This document shows, in pieces, positions 15,338-21,822 of a DNA stretch of 36,672 bases. Under the pieces are notes generated by a model. The model was not told the origin of the DNA. It ran no database searches and saw only the letters and a list, made by a program, of their open reading frames with translations. Positions within the stretch are counted from its first letter, which is position 1. The number at the start of each line of letters is the position of its first letter. The DNA comes from an uncultured Candidatus Melainabacteria bacterium (GTDB lineage: Bacteria; Cyanobacteriota; Vampirovibrionia; Gastranaerophilales; Gastranaerophilaceae): positions 1-36,672 of the forward strand of contig CAKVJR010000003.1 of NCBI GenBank assembly GCA_934754855.1. Direction: 5' to 3'. The translations under genes and the position numbers were made by a program.

Positions 15338-15600
15338 TGCGTCTTGACAAGTTTTTGAAAGTTTCGAGGTTGATTAAACGTCGTACGGTTGCGAACGATG
15401 TTTCAGAACAAGGCAGAATTTCTGTAAACGGACTTCCAGCAAAACCTGCAAAACAATTGAAAGTAGGCGATAAAATCACAATTGCATACGCAGGCGGAGA
15501 AACGACTGTGGAGATATTGATTGTTCCGACGGGCAATGTTTCTGTTCAGGAAGCCCCCTCGCTTTATAAGGTTATAAGCGACTTCAAAAACGAAAAGTAA
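15337..15600 (+). CDS. rqcP: RqcP (YabO-type) S4-domain RNA-binding protein
   Basis: 87 residues. The S4 domain begins at residue 1: MRLDKFLKVSRLIKRRTVAN, then GRISVNGLPAKPAKQLKVGD. This matches Bacillus RqcP/YabO closely over its first half. RqcP binds the large ribosomal subunit with RqcH and drives C-terminal alanine tailing of stalled nascent chains. The related heat-shock protein Hsp15 is longer. The ATG at 15337 overlaps the upstream stop (TAATG), implying coupled translation. A terminator starts about 40 bases after the stop. The upstream operon partners are a surface fibre gene and a DciA-like gene, an unexpected setting. Confidence 0.9.
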   Translation: MRLDKFLKVSRLIKRRTVANDVSEQGRISVNGLPAKPAKQLKVGDKITIAYAGGETTVEILIVPTGNVSVQEAPSLYKVISDFKNEK

Positions 15601-15641
15601 TATATGAAAATAAATATATGAAACGAAAAACAATATATTTG

Positions 15642-15668
15642 AAAACGGCGTTATCCAGCCGTTTTTTT
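15642..15668 (+). terminator. Rho-independent terminator after rqcP
   Basis: AAAACGGC (15642-15649) pairs with GCCGTTTT (15658-15665) over an 8-base loop. The T run extends through 15668. Ends the dciA-like / fibre / rqcP operon. Confidence 0.8.
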
Positions 15669-15716
15669 GTTGAAAATGCCTACCTGTCGGTTTTTCAACA
15701 TTTATTAAACATTTCC

Positions 15717-15826
15717 TGTCATTGCGAAGAATGAGCAGAGTGCGTAACGGTCAAGGCGAGGAGCCTTGCCGTGAAGGCACGTTTATAGCGAGCGAAGTGA
15801 AAATCAATAAATTCAAAGCAATCCAT
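15717..15826 (+). repeat. Family B repeat, long version with internal hairpin
   Basis: ATTGC (15721-15725) and GCAAT (15818-15822) bracket about 90 bp. Inside is a strong hairpin in which CAAGGC and GCCTTG pair over a GAGGA loop. The sequence after it (CCATTGTTTACTCATTTATT) matches the flank of the B units at 21365 and 25396. The 15601-16017 gap holds only this, a family A unit and two terminators. Confidence 0.65.
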
Positions 15827-15862
15827 TGTTTACTCATTTATTGGAAAACTTTATGCATTTAC

Positions 15863-15940
15863 CGTCATACTGAACCACAGGCGAAGTATCTGTTTTTTCC
15901 GACATTTAAACGATTTTTCGCCTAAAGGCCCAGAATGACA
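15863..15940 (+). repeat. Family A composite repeat, partly decayed
   Basis: Left hairpin: ATACT/AGTAT ends with CC/GG inside. Right hairpin, inverted: GCCTAAAGGC near 15920-15929 and AGAATGACA at the end, but its outer stem has a mismatch. About 20 bp separate them. Confidence 0.6.
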
Positions 15941-15979
15941 TAGTCAATAGCAATAAAAGCAAATCCTCAAAAATCCTAT

Positions 15980-16005
15980 AAAAAAATCAGACCCTAAGGT
16001 CTGAT
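15980..16005 (-). terminator. Rho-independent terminator of the CHAP-domain protein gene
   Basis: ATCAGACC (15986-15993) pairs with GGTCTGAT (15998-16005) around a CTAA loop, followed by six T on the minus strand. Twelve bases past the stop codon. Confidence 0.85.
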
Positions 16006-16017
16006 TTCGGTTTAAAG

Positions 16018-17757
16018 TTACGATACTGGCATAAATACGTGGAATTTTGTACCGTAACGAGTTGTTGTTTGACTTTGTATATGGTCTGATGCTTCCTGAC
16101 CGTTGCCGAGTGCAATCGAGATGTGACCGTGTTGGTGTCCGTTTCCGTTTTCCCAAATAACCATCGCACCTGCCGGAAGATTTCTCAAGTCATCATCGGT
16201 CGTGTATTTGTCTGTAACATCTTCAAAACCTTCTTTATTTTGCATTTCGCCGAGAGCCTGATATGCAGAATTGTACGAAAGTCTGAAGCCGTAAGCCTTT
16301 TCAAGGGTATCGTTAACTCCTTTTAAGCACCAGCCCGTTGTACCTTCTGCACCGCCTGTCGTTCTCGCAATTTCGGCAAGTTCTTCGCCCGTTAAGCCCA
16401 AACCTGCTTTATACGTATTATCTTTTAAGAAATTCGTTCTTTCTTCAGCCGCTTCAGCGTTTTTCAACTTAACCTGAAGTTCCTGAATTTCACTTTGTTT
16501 CGCCGCAACTTCTTTTTGTGCATTTGATTTAATTTCAGAAATTTTCGAATCGAAATTAGTGATATTTTCTTTCATTTTTTCGACGGACGAAGAATCCGCA
16601 ACACCTTTAGCAAAACCACTTGAAGCATTTAAAGACTCGGTTAAAAGTTGTTGCTTTTGTTGTTCAAGTTGCTGTTTTTCTTGCTCAAGTGCAGTTTTTT
16701 CCTGTTTAGCGGTTTCAATTTCCTGTTTAAGTTTTGTATTTTCTTCTTCTTTTTTGGACTGTTCAGCCTTTAAATTAGAAATTTTATCATTAATTTCCTG
16801 CTTTTTGGACGATGCATTTTCATCATCACTTGCAATTGAGGACAATTTCGACTCGTTAGCGGAAATTTGCGAACCGATTGAAGAAATATAAGACTCGTTC
16901 GACGAAACAGTCGCCTGTTTATCAGAAATCAAACTGTCCTTTTCTTTTATGGCAGTTTCTTTTTCCGTAATCTGCTTGCCGACTTCTTCTTGCTTTTCCT
17001 TATAAGCCTTGTATTCTTCATCAGAAACACCGGCATTTTTCATTGCCTGTTCTTTTAATTTTTCCTGTTCGGCAACTTCCTCTTCCGCCTTTGCCTCAAT
17101 ATCTTTTATATCGGCATTTTTCTCTTCAATCTGCTGCTTAATCATTTCGGGCGTTTCGGCTTGAGCCGTCTGCTTTGTATTTTTTGCGGACGAATTTCCG
17201 TTGATTGCATTATTCACTCTCGATGCAACATTTGAAACGGCATTTCCGATTGGCGACGATTGAATTGCTTGTGCGGCCTTATTCGCAACATTTTCAACCG
17301 TATCTTGAATAGCCTCGTTAATCGCTTCGTCCCAATTCGACGAAAGGTCAATGTTCATCTTCTCAATAAGTGCGTCTAAATCGTCCATCGTGAGATTGTT
17401 GATGTCACCATCAAATCCCATCGCATTTTTCAAAAATTCTAATGCTTCCTCTTGCTCGATTTTACCGCTATTATCAGCATCTGCACTTTCTTTTATGCCA
17501 TCAACTTCCAAAAGTGCCTTGATAACCTGTGCCAACGCCTTTTGCTCGGGCGTTGCGTCTTCACCAAGCACACTTTCGACATCATCTGCCTCTAATAATT
17601 TTTCAATATCAATATTTTCTAAATCTTTAAACGATGCGGAATTAAACAAAGAGATGTTTTGAATTTGTTCTTTAATCGAGGACGTTAAAGTTCCAAAAGA
17701 CCCCTGTTTTACGCCGCTTAACGCCGCTTTTTTCAAAATGAAATCATTAAAATTCAC
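16018..17757 (-). CDS. EF-hand / long coiled-coil / CHAP-like (NlpC/P60 superfamily) protein
   Basis: 579 residues, starting with GTG at 17757; a weak AGGT lies upstream. There is no N-terminal signal peptide or membrane segment. Residues 93-104 form one canonical EF-hand loop (DADNSGKIEQEE), with the helices around it. After a polar linker (about 150-205), residues about 205-440 are heptad-rich coiled coil high in Glu, Lys and Gln. The C-terminal domain (about 445-579) fits a CHAP-type cysteine peptidase/amidase. C477 lies in GWCLKGVND, followed by GAMVIWENGNGHQHGHISIAL with H545 as the likely catalytic His. CHAP domains usually cut peptidoglycan peptides. Coiled coil plus CHAP recalls PcsB/CwlO, but those have Sec signals, so export here must be non-classical or absent. 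Terminator immediately downstream. Confidence 0.75.
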   Translation of the reverse strand: MNFNDFILKKAALSGVKQGSFGTLTSSIKEQIQNISLFNSASFKDLENIDIEKLLEADDVESVLGEDATPEQKALAQVIKALLEVDGIKESADADNSGKIEQEEALEFLKNAMGFDGDINNLTMDDLDALIEKMNIDLSSNWDEAINEAIQDTVENVANKAAQAIQSSPIGNAVSNVASRVNNAINGNSSAKNTKQTAQAETPEMIKQQIEEKNADIKDIEAKAEEEVAEQEKLKEQAMKNAGVSDEEYKAYKEKQEEVGKQITEKETAIKEKDSLISDKQATVSSNESYISSIGSQISANESKLSSIASDDENASSKKQEINDKISNLKAEQSKKEEENTKLKQEIETAKQEKTALEQEKQQLEQQKQQLLTESLNASSGFAKGVADSSSVEKMKENITNFDSKISEIKSNAQKEVAAKQSEIQELQVKLKNAEAAEERTNFLKDNTYKAGLGLTGEELAEIARTTGGAEGTTGWCLKGVNDTLEKAYGFRLSYNSAYQALGEMQNKEGFEDVTDKYTTDDDLRNLPAGAMVIWENGNGHQHGHISIALGNGQEASDHIQSQTTTRYGTKFHVFMPVS

Positions 17758-17889
17758 AAATTGTACCTATTCCGCCTACACTACATGCTTTTATCGACTT
17801 TTTGGAAACATGTCTTTAATGTTTCTCAATACATGTTAATTTTTTGTAACATTTTCTCTATATTCAAGAAAAACAGTATTTCCAAAGCA

Positions 17890-17920
17890 ATAAAAAAGGA
17901 ATGCTCAGCATTCCTCTTTC
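17890..17920 (-). terminator. Rho-independent terminator of the 95-aa orphan gene
   Basis: AGGAATGC (17897-17904) pairs with GCATTCCT (17908-17915) over a 3-base loop. On the minus strand a TTTTTTA tract follows. About 10 bases past the stop at 17925. Confidence 0.8.
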
Positions 17921-17924
17921 GTGT

Positions 17925-18212
17925 CTATTTGATGATTTGTTTGTTAATTAACTTGTTGTTTTTGATAATTCCCGCCACATTCATCAGTGCCAATGAATTA
18001 AGCGTTGCATGAAGTTGTGCACTTCTGTCCATATAATTATCGTAGCCAAAACGGCTCATATTATCATCTTCATCTTTATTTTGACGGTAGTATTCGGTTC
18101 CTCTGCTTGCTCTATCGTCGGCAGTCTTTGCAGCCGTTCCCGATATGTCGCCGCTTCGGAAATTCAACGCTCCTGCTATACCGAATGCTCCCGCAGATCT
18201 GGTATCTACCAT
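17925..18212 (-). CDS. Conserved-looking small orphan protein, 95 residues
   Basis: I do not recognise it. It starts MVDTRSAGAFGIAGALNF, has a polar middle (DDRASRGTEYYRQNKDEDDNM) and ends with a hydrophobic segment (LNSLALMNVAGIIKNNKLIN). It is not an obvious membrane protein and has no signal peptide. It is probably real: AGAGG lies eight bases before the ATG at 18212, its own terminator follows the stop, and codon use matches its neighbours. It is on the same strand as the CHAP-like gene downstream but separated from it by a terminator and about 130 bases. Its 5' side is the GC-richer, possibly structured region at 18213-18540, which may be its leader. Confidence 0.6.
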   Translation of the reverse strand: MVDTRSAGAFGIAGALNFRSGDISGTAAKTADDRASRGTEYYRQNKDEDDNMSRFGYDNYMDRSAQLHATLNSLALMNVAGIIKNNKLINKQIIK

Positions 18213-18540
18213 AATTTTAACCTCTGCTTGAGTATCCCGATTGATTGACTTCGACTAAAGCCAATCCGTATAACACTCGCCTCGTTTTCACAAGTCGAAC
18301 GTCGTGCCTATACAGCCCTAAAGCCGTACGGCTCGGGTCATTTCTTCACTTACCCTCGTGAAACGCTCTGTTTTCCGTTACTTCGGTCTGTTTCAACACC
18401 CGCAACGTCCTTCTTTTACTCTTTTGCATCAACTCTTGTTGACACCTTCAGAACTTTCACTTCTCGAAATCTTTATCACATTCTCGCTTTCGCAAAGCAT
18501 GCTTTTAAAGTTTTCACTTGCATGAAATCATGATTACGTT
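18213..18540 (-). ncRNA. Possible structured RNA or long structured 5' leader
   Basis: A gene-free stretch that differs from both flanks. By hand count 108 of 240 bases at 18241-18480 are G or C, while 18541-18840 is strongly AT. Several short hairpins are visible: AGCCG-TA-CGGCT (18322-18333), TCAAC/GTTGA (18429-18442), GCTTT/AAAGC (18486-18498), GGGT/ACCC (18335-18355) and ATTGGCTT/AAGTCAAT (18244-18265). The last has a G-U pair on the minus strand but an A.C mismatch on the plus strand, which favours the minus strand. The minus strand is purine-rich and runs into the 95-aa gene. It lacks RNase P, tmRNA and SRP RNA signatures. Identity unknown; a decayed coding stretch is the main alternative. 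Confidence 0.35.
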
Positions 18541-18811
18541 TTTTTTTGCTATCATGGTTGCTATTATTTTTAAAAAACGTTACAAAACTTCACAACAACA
18601 TATTAATACATTTTTATTAATATTTCAACATGTATTTTTAAAATGTTAAGTTAAAAACTTTTATATTAATAAAACATTTTGTCGGTTTTGCAATTGGTTA
18701 AAAACGCTTATGCTGCGTGGTTTTCAGTTTTTGCATATAGTTTTTAAAACTAAATAACAGAGTAAAAGGAACAATGTTATCTTGCAAATGTAACAATATG
18801 ACTTAATAATA

Positions 18812-18839
18812 TTGCCTAAACGACGGGGTTTCTTATAAA
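18812..18839 (+). promoter_or_regulatory. Sigma70-type promoter of the substrate-binding/TolC fusion gene
   Basis: TTGCCT (18812-18817), 16-bp spacer, TATAAA (18834-18839), about 34 bases before the ATG at 18874. The rest of 18541-18810 is AT-rich with no gene or clear structure that I can see. Confidence 0.5.
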
Positions 18840-18873
18840 ATTTAGGTGGTAAGTGGGAAAAAGGAAAAAAGAA

Positions 18874-21282
18874 ATGAAAAAGTTAATAACGCTTATTTTA
18901 TGCGGATTGTTTATTTTCAATTCGGGAATGCCTGCAATGGCAGTTGCTGCTGCCAATACCAAGAAGGCAACCGTTGCGAAATCCGCTAAAACTACTGCAA
19001 GAATTGCGTTTGTAATTGACGGACCGTCACCTGCAAACGATTATTTTCTTGAAAATTTTAAAAAATCTATCACTGCTTCGGTAGCGAAAGATTACAATGC
19101 ACTTTATCCGAAAGAACTTGTTTTTACTGCTGATTGGACAGAAGCAGGAGCAAAGAAAATTTGTGATAAAGCGCTTAATTCAAATGCGACAATCGTTGTT
19201 GCGTTAGGTTATTTAACCTCAAAATACATCAACAAGGTTAATAACAAAGGTAAATTTGTCGTAACTGTTGACCAATACGGTTTGAGAGATTTTGGCGAAG
19301 GATTTTTCTCTCCTGTTGCACAAACTGCTCAAAAATTGGAACAATTCAAGAGAATTGCACCTTACAAAAAGGTTGCTATTTTGATGAATGAAGGTTATTA
19401 CAAGACACAAAAAGACTGGCACGGATTTATCCAAGGCAAGTTGAAAGATAAGACAATTGATTTTGTTGTAGTTCCTGTAAATGGCAGTGTTGACAAGGCT
19501 ATTGACAGAATTCCGTCAGATTGTGATGCGGCGTTTATTTTGCCCCAATTCACATTGACACTTGAACAATTGGAAGATATGTTCACAAAACTTTCAGACA
19601 GAAAGATTATGACATTCTCGGCATTGGGTGAAAGTGACGTAAAAATCGGTTGTATGTTGGGTTCAGGTGCTTTAGATATGGACAGAAAGGTTGCTGAGGC
19701 AACATCTTTCAATATCAGAGCGGTACTTGACGGCAAAACAACAAACAATGATTATCACCAATTGCACTTCTATGAAGATGATATTTTGTACATCAACATG
19801 GACTCTGCGGAAAAAGTAGGTTACAAAGCACACCTCAGACTTTTGAACAACGCAAAAGTTATTTCTTCAAAGAAAGTTCCGCAATACACATTGTCAGATG
19901 TATTCAACAAATTGAATATCCAAAACAAAGATATCGAACAAAAAAGTTACGGTATCAAAGCGGCAAGAGCAGCGGTTGCATCAGCGTATTTGCACTGGTT
20001 GCCGACATTCTCGACAACAGTCGGTTGGCAAAAATACAGCCACGATTGGGCTAAATCTTCTTCATTGATTTACCCCGAAGAAACAGGTATTTTCCAAATG
20101 GGACTTGATCAACCGATTTATTCACCTGCGTTAATCACAAATATTTTGATTAAACACAGACAAAAAGATTTTGCTTATGCTGAAAGATTGCTTGCTGAGC
20201 AAAATATGGGCATCAACGTCGCACTTTTGTACATCGATTTGTTAATGCTTGAAAATTCAATCAAAATTCAAGAAGAATATGTTGCAGAATCAAGAGAAAA
20301 CCTTGCAATGGCAAAGGTTCGTGAGAAATTGGGTTACTGCGGCAGAGAAGAAGCAATGCGTTGGGCAAGCCAATTGAGAATTAACGAAGAACACTTAATC
20401 AGAATGAACTCTGAACACAGAAACATCAAAGTTATGATTAACAAAGTTCTTGCAGAACCTCAAAACCAAGACTTCACGCTTGCACCTTTGAAGGCTGACG
20501 ACCCTGCTTTCTACACGAAAGACTTATATATTCTTGATTATGTAAGAACGCCGGAAGCACTTGAAAAATTCACTCAATTGCTTATTCAAGAAGCGTACGA
20601 TGTTTCACCTGAACTTGCAAAATTAAAAGCGGCAATGAGAATGAAAAACATCGAAAGAGGAATGTATATCCAAAAATTCTTCTTACCTGATGCAAAATTG
20701 ACACTTCAATACCAATCATTGTTCGGCAGACATTATGCAGGCGACGTGAAAATCCCGTTGTACACACCGATAACAGGTTTGATATACAATACATTGCCTC
20801 ACTCGGAAAAAACAAACGGCTACATCGGCATTTTTGCTCAATGGAAACCGATTGAAGGCGGTACGAAGTTTGCTGAAATCGCAAGAGTTTCTAACGAAAA
20901 GAAAGCCTTGATTGCGATGAACGAAGGTGCTAAATTGACGATTGAAGAACATATCAGAACAGTTATTAACGAAGCACTTTCCTGCTACTTCAGTATTGAA
21001 AAAGAATACAAAGCAATGTTTGCAGCAAAAGAAAACTATATGGCTGTAAAAGCAAACTATCTCAAGGGTAAAGCACCTGTTGCACAGATGGTTGACGCTC
21101 AAAATACATACCTTGAAGCGAAATTGAAAGCATCAAACGCTCAATACGAATTCTTCAAGAAATTAGTTTGGGTACAAAGAAGTATCTGTGCGGTTAACTG
21201 GTCACAAGCTTCACCGAGAGCAAGAAATTGGATTGAAAAAGTTAAACACGATATCGAAAGATTGGACGACATCGTTTTGTAA
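18874..21282 (+). CDS. Fusion of an ABC-type substrate-binding domain to a TolC-like outer-membrane factor
   Basis: 802 residues. I chose the ATG at 18874 (AAGGA eight bases upstream) over a GTG seven codons earlier because it begins at the signal peptide (MKKLITLILCGLFIFNSG, ending near AMA). Residues about 35-320 resemble PF04392-type ABC substrate-binding proteins: ARIAFVIDGPSP, KKVAILMNEGYY, DCDAAFILPQ, then DILYINMDSAEKVGY at the end. Residues about 350-790 are a TolC-type domain with long helices, two related halves and an inner strand region (FSTTVGWQKYS, DAKLTLQYQSLFG). Most TolC proteins are about 450 residues and lack the first domain. No inner-membrane pump or adaptor lies beside it. 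It is monocistronic, with a promoter at 18812 and a terminator just downstream. It may be a periplasmic sensor or docking module on an export channel; that role is inference. Confidence 0.75.
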   Translation: MKKLITLILCGLFIFNSGMPAMAVAAANTKKATVAKSAKTTARIAFVIDGPSPANDYFLENFKKSITASVAKDYNALYPKELVFTADWTEAGAKKICDKALNSNATIVVALGYLTSKYINKVNNKGKFVVTVDQYGLRDFGEGFFSPVAQTAQKLEQFKRIAPYKKVAILMNEGYYKTQKDWHGFIQGKLKDKTIDFVVVPVNGSVDKAIDRIPSDCDAAFILPQFTLTLEQLEDMFTKLSDRKIMTFSALGESDVKIGCMLGSGALDMDRKVAEATSFNIRAVLDGKTTNNDYHQLHFYEDDILYINMDSAEKVGYKAHLRLLNNAKVISSKKVPQYTLSDVFNKLNIQNKDIEQKSYGIKAARAAVASAYLHWLPTFSTTVGWQKYSHDWAKSSSLIYPEETGIFQMGLDQPIYSPALITNILIKHRQKDFAYAERLLAEQNMGINVALLYIDLLMLENSIKIQEEYVAESRENLAMAKVREKLGYCGREEAMRWASQLRINEEHLIRMNSEHRNIKVMINKVLAEPQNQDFTLAPLKADDPAFYTKDLYILDYVRTPEALEKFTQLLIQEAYDVSPELAKLKAAMRMKNIERGMYIQKFFLPDAKLTLQYQSLFGRHYAGDVKIPLYTPITGLIYNTLPHSEKTNGYIGIFAQWKPIEGGTKFAEIARVSNEKKALIAMNEGAKLTIEEHIRTVINEALSCYFSIEKEYKAMFAAKENYMAVKANYLKGKAPVAQMVDAQNTYLEAKLKASNAQYEFFKKLVWVQRSICAVNWSQASPRARNWIEKVKHDIERLDDIVL

Positions 21283-21294
21283 ATCACAATTCCG

Positions 21295-21324
21295 AAACAC
21301 CCCCGACTTTGGGGGTGTTTTTTT
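21295..21324 (+). terminator. Strong rho-independent terminator
   Basis: AAACACCCCC (21295-21304) pairs with GGGGGTGTTT (21311-21320) around GACTTT, and the T tract continues. Thirteen bases past the stop codon of the TolC fusion gene. Confidence 0.9.
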
Positions 21325-21364
21325 GTTGGTGAAGTGATGTTGAATGCTAAAAGTTAAGCGTCAA

Positions 21365-21410
21365 TGTCATTGCGAACGGAGCGTCAACGGAGTGTGGCAA
21401 TCCAGTGTTT
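21365..21410 (+). repeat. Family B repeat
   Basis: ATTGC (21369-21373) and GCAAT (21397-21401) bracket a 23-bp core with GGAG repeats. CCAGTGTTTACTTATTCAT follows, as at other B units. The 21283-21822 gap holds a terminator, this unit, a C unit, two A composites and a promoter. Confidence 0.65.
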
Positions 21411-21427
21411 ACTTATTCATCAAAAAC

Positions 21428-21450
21428 GTAGGGTCGACTTCAGTCGACTA
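21428..21450. repeat. Family C palindrome, inverted, one mismatch
   Basis: GTAGG then GGTCGACTTCAGTCGACT region (21432-21449): the same palindrome as at 47 and 895 in the other direction, with the last base of the arm changed. Confidence 0.65.
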
Positions 21451-21469
21451 AGACAGTTCTTTATTCTCC

Positions 21470-21551
21470 GTCATTCTGAGGTCTTGAAAAGACCGAAGAA
21501 TCTGTTTTAATGCGTTTATTTCATAGATTCTTCGCTTCGCTCAGAATGACA
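21470..21551 (+). repeat. Family A composite repeat, two intact hairpins
   Basis: Hairpin 1: ATTCT-GA-GGTCTT-gaa-AAGACC-GA-AGAAT. Hairpin 2, inverted: ATTCT/AGAAT with GC/GC. About 25 bp lie between. A linker (21551-21575) to the next composite matches, in reverse complement, the linker at 31174-31198. Confidence 0.8.
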
Positions 21552-21578
21552 TTTACCGCTTAAAGTTCTTCATTCACC

Positions 21579-21667
21579 GTCATATTGAGGGGCTTGTCCC
21601 CGAAATATCTGTTTCTTTTAACATTTTACAAATTAGCAGATTCTTCGCCTAAAGGCTCAGAATGACA
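21579..21667 (+). repeat. Family A composite repeat, two intact hairpins
   Basis: Hairpin 1: ATATT-GA-GGGG-cttgt-CCCC-GA-AATAT. Hairpin 2, inverted: ATTCT/AGAAT with GCC/GGC over a TTTA loop. Within one element the two hairpins use different but internally paired stems. Confidence 0.8.
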
Positions 21668-21775
21668 TTTATTGCTTAAATTTTTATCCTTGTCATATTT
21701 TGGAAATAAATCCGTTGTAATGACAATGAACGGATAACTTTAATTGCGGTTAGAAACAAATAAACTCTCAAAAAA

Positions 21776-21804
21776 GTGACAAATAGTTTTTTTTCGGCTA
21801 TACT
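21776..21804 (+). promoter_or_regulatory. Sigma70-type promoter of the membrane protein/MFS pair
   Basis: GTGACA (21776-21781), 17-bp spacer, TATACT (21799-21804). The ATG at 21823 lies 18 bases beyond the -10, with GAGG between. Confidence 0.55.
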
Positions 21805-21822
21805 CGTTGAGAGGTTGGTCTT

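Noticed and set aside
15722..15925. 67-residue open frame running through repeats
   Set aside because: It lies across a family B and a family A repeat, so the frame is a by-product of the repeats. The same applies to the frame at 31130-31411.
18217..18429. 71-codon minus-strand frame with one internal TGA upstream of the 95-aa gene, a possible recoded or UGA-reassigned gene
   Set aside because: TGA is used as a normal stop elsewhere in the window (3706-3708). The codons are Arg-rich and unlike neighbouring genes, and no homology is recognised. Treated as part of a possible structured RNA.
18241..18540. RNase P RNA, tmRNA or SRP RNA
   Set aside because: The conserved GAGGAAAGTCC and ACAGAA cores of RNase P, the tmRNA TTCGA-T-arm with CCA end and the SRP GGAAG tetraloop region are not present.
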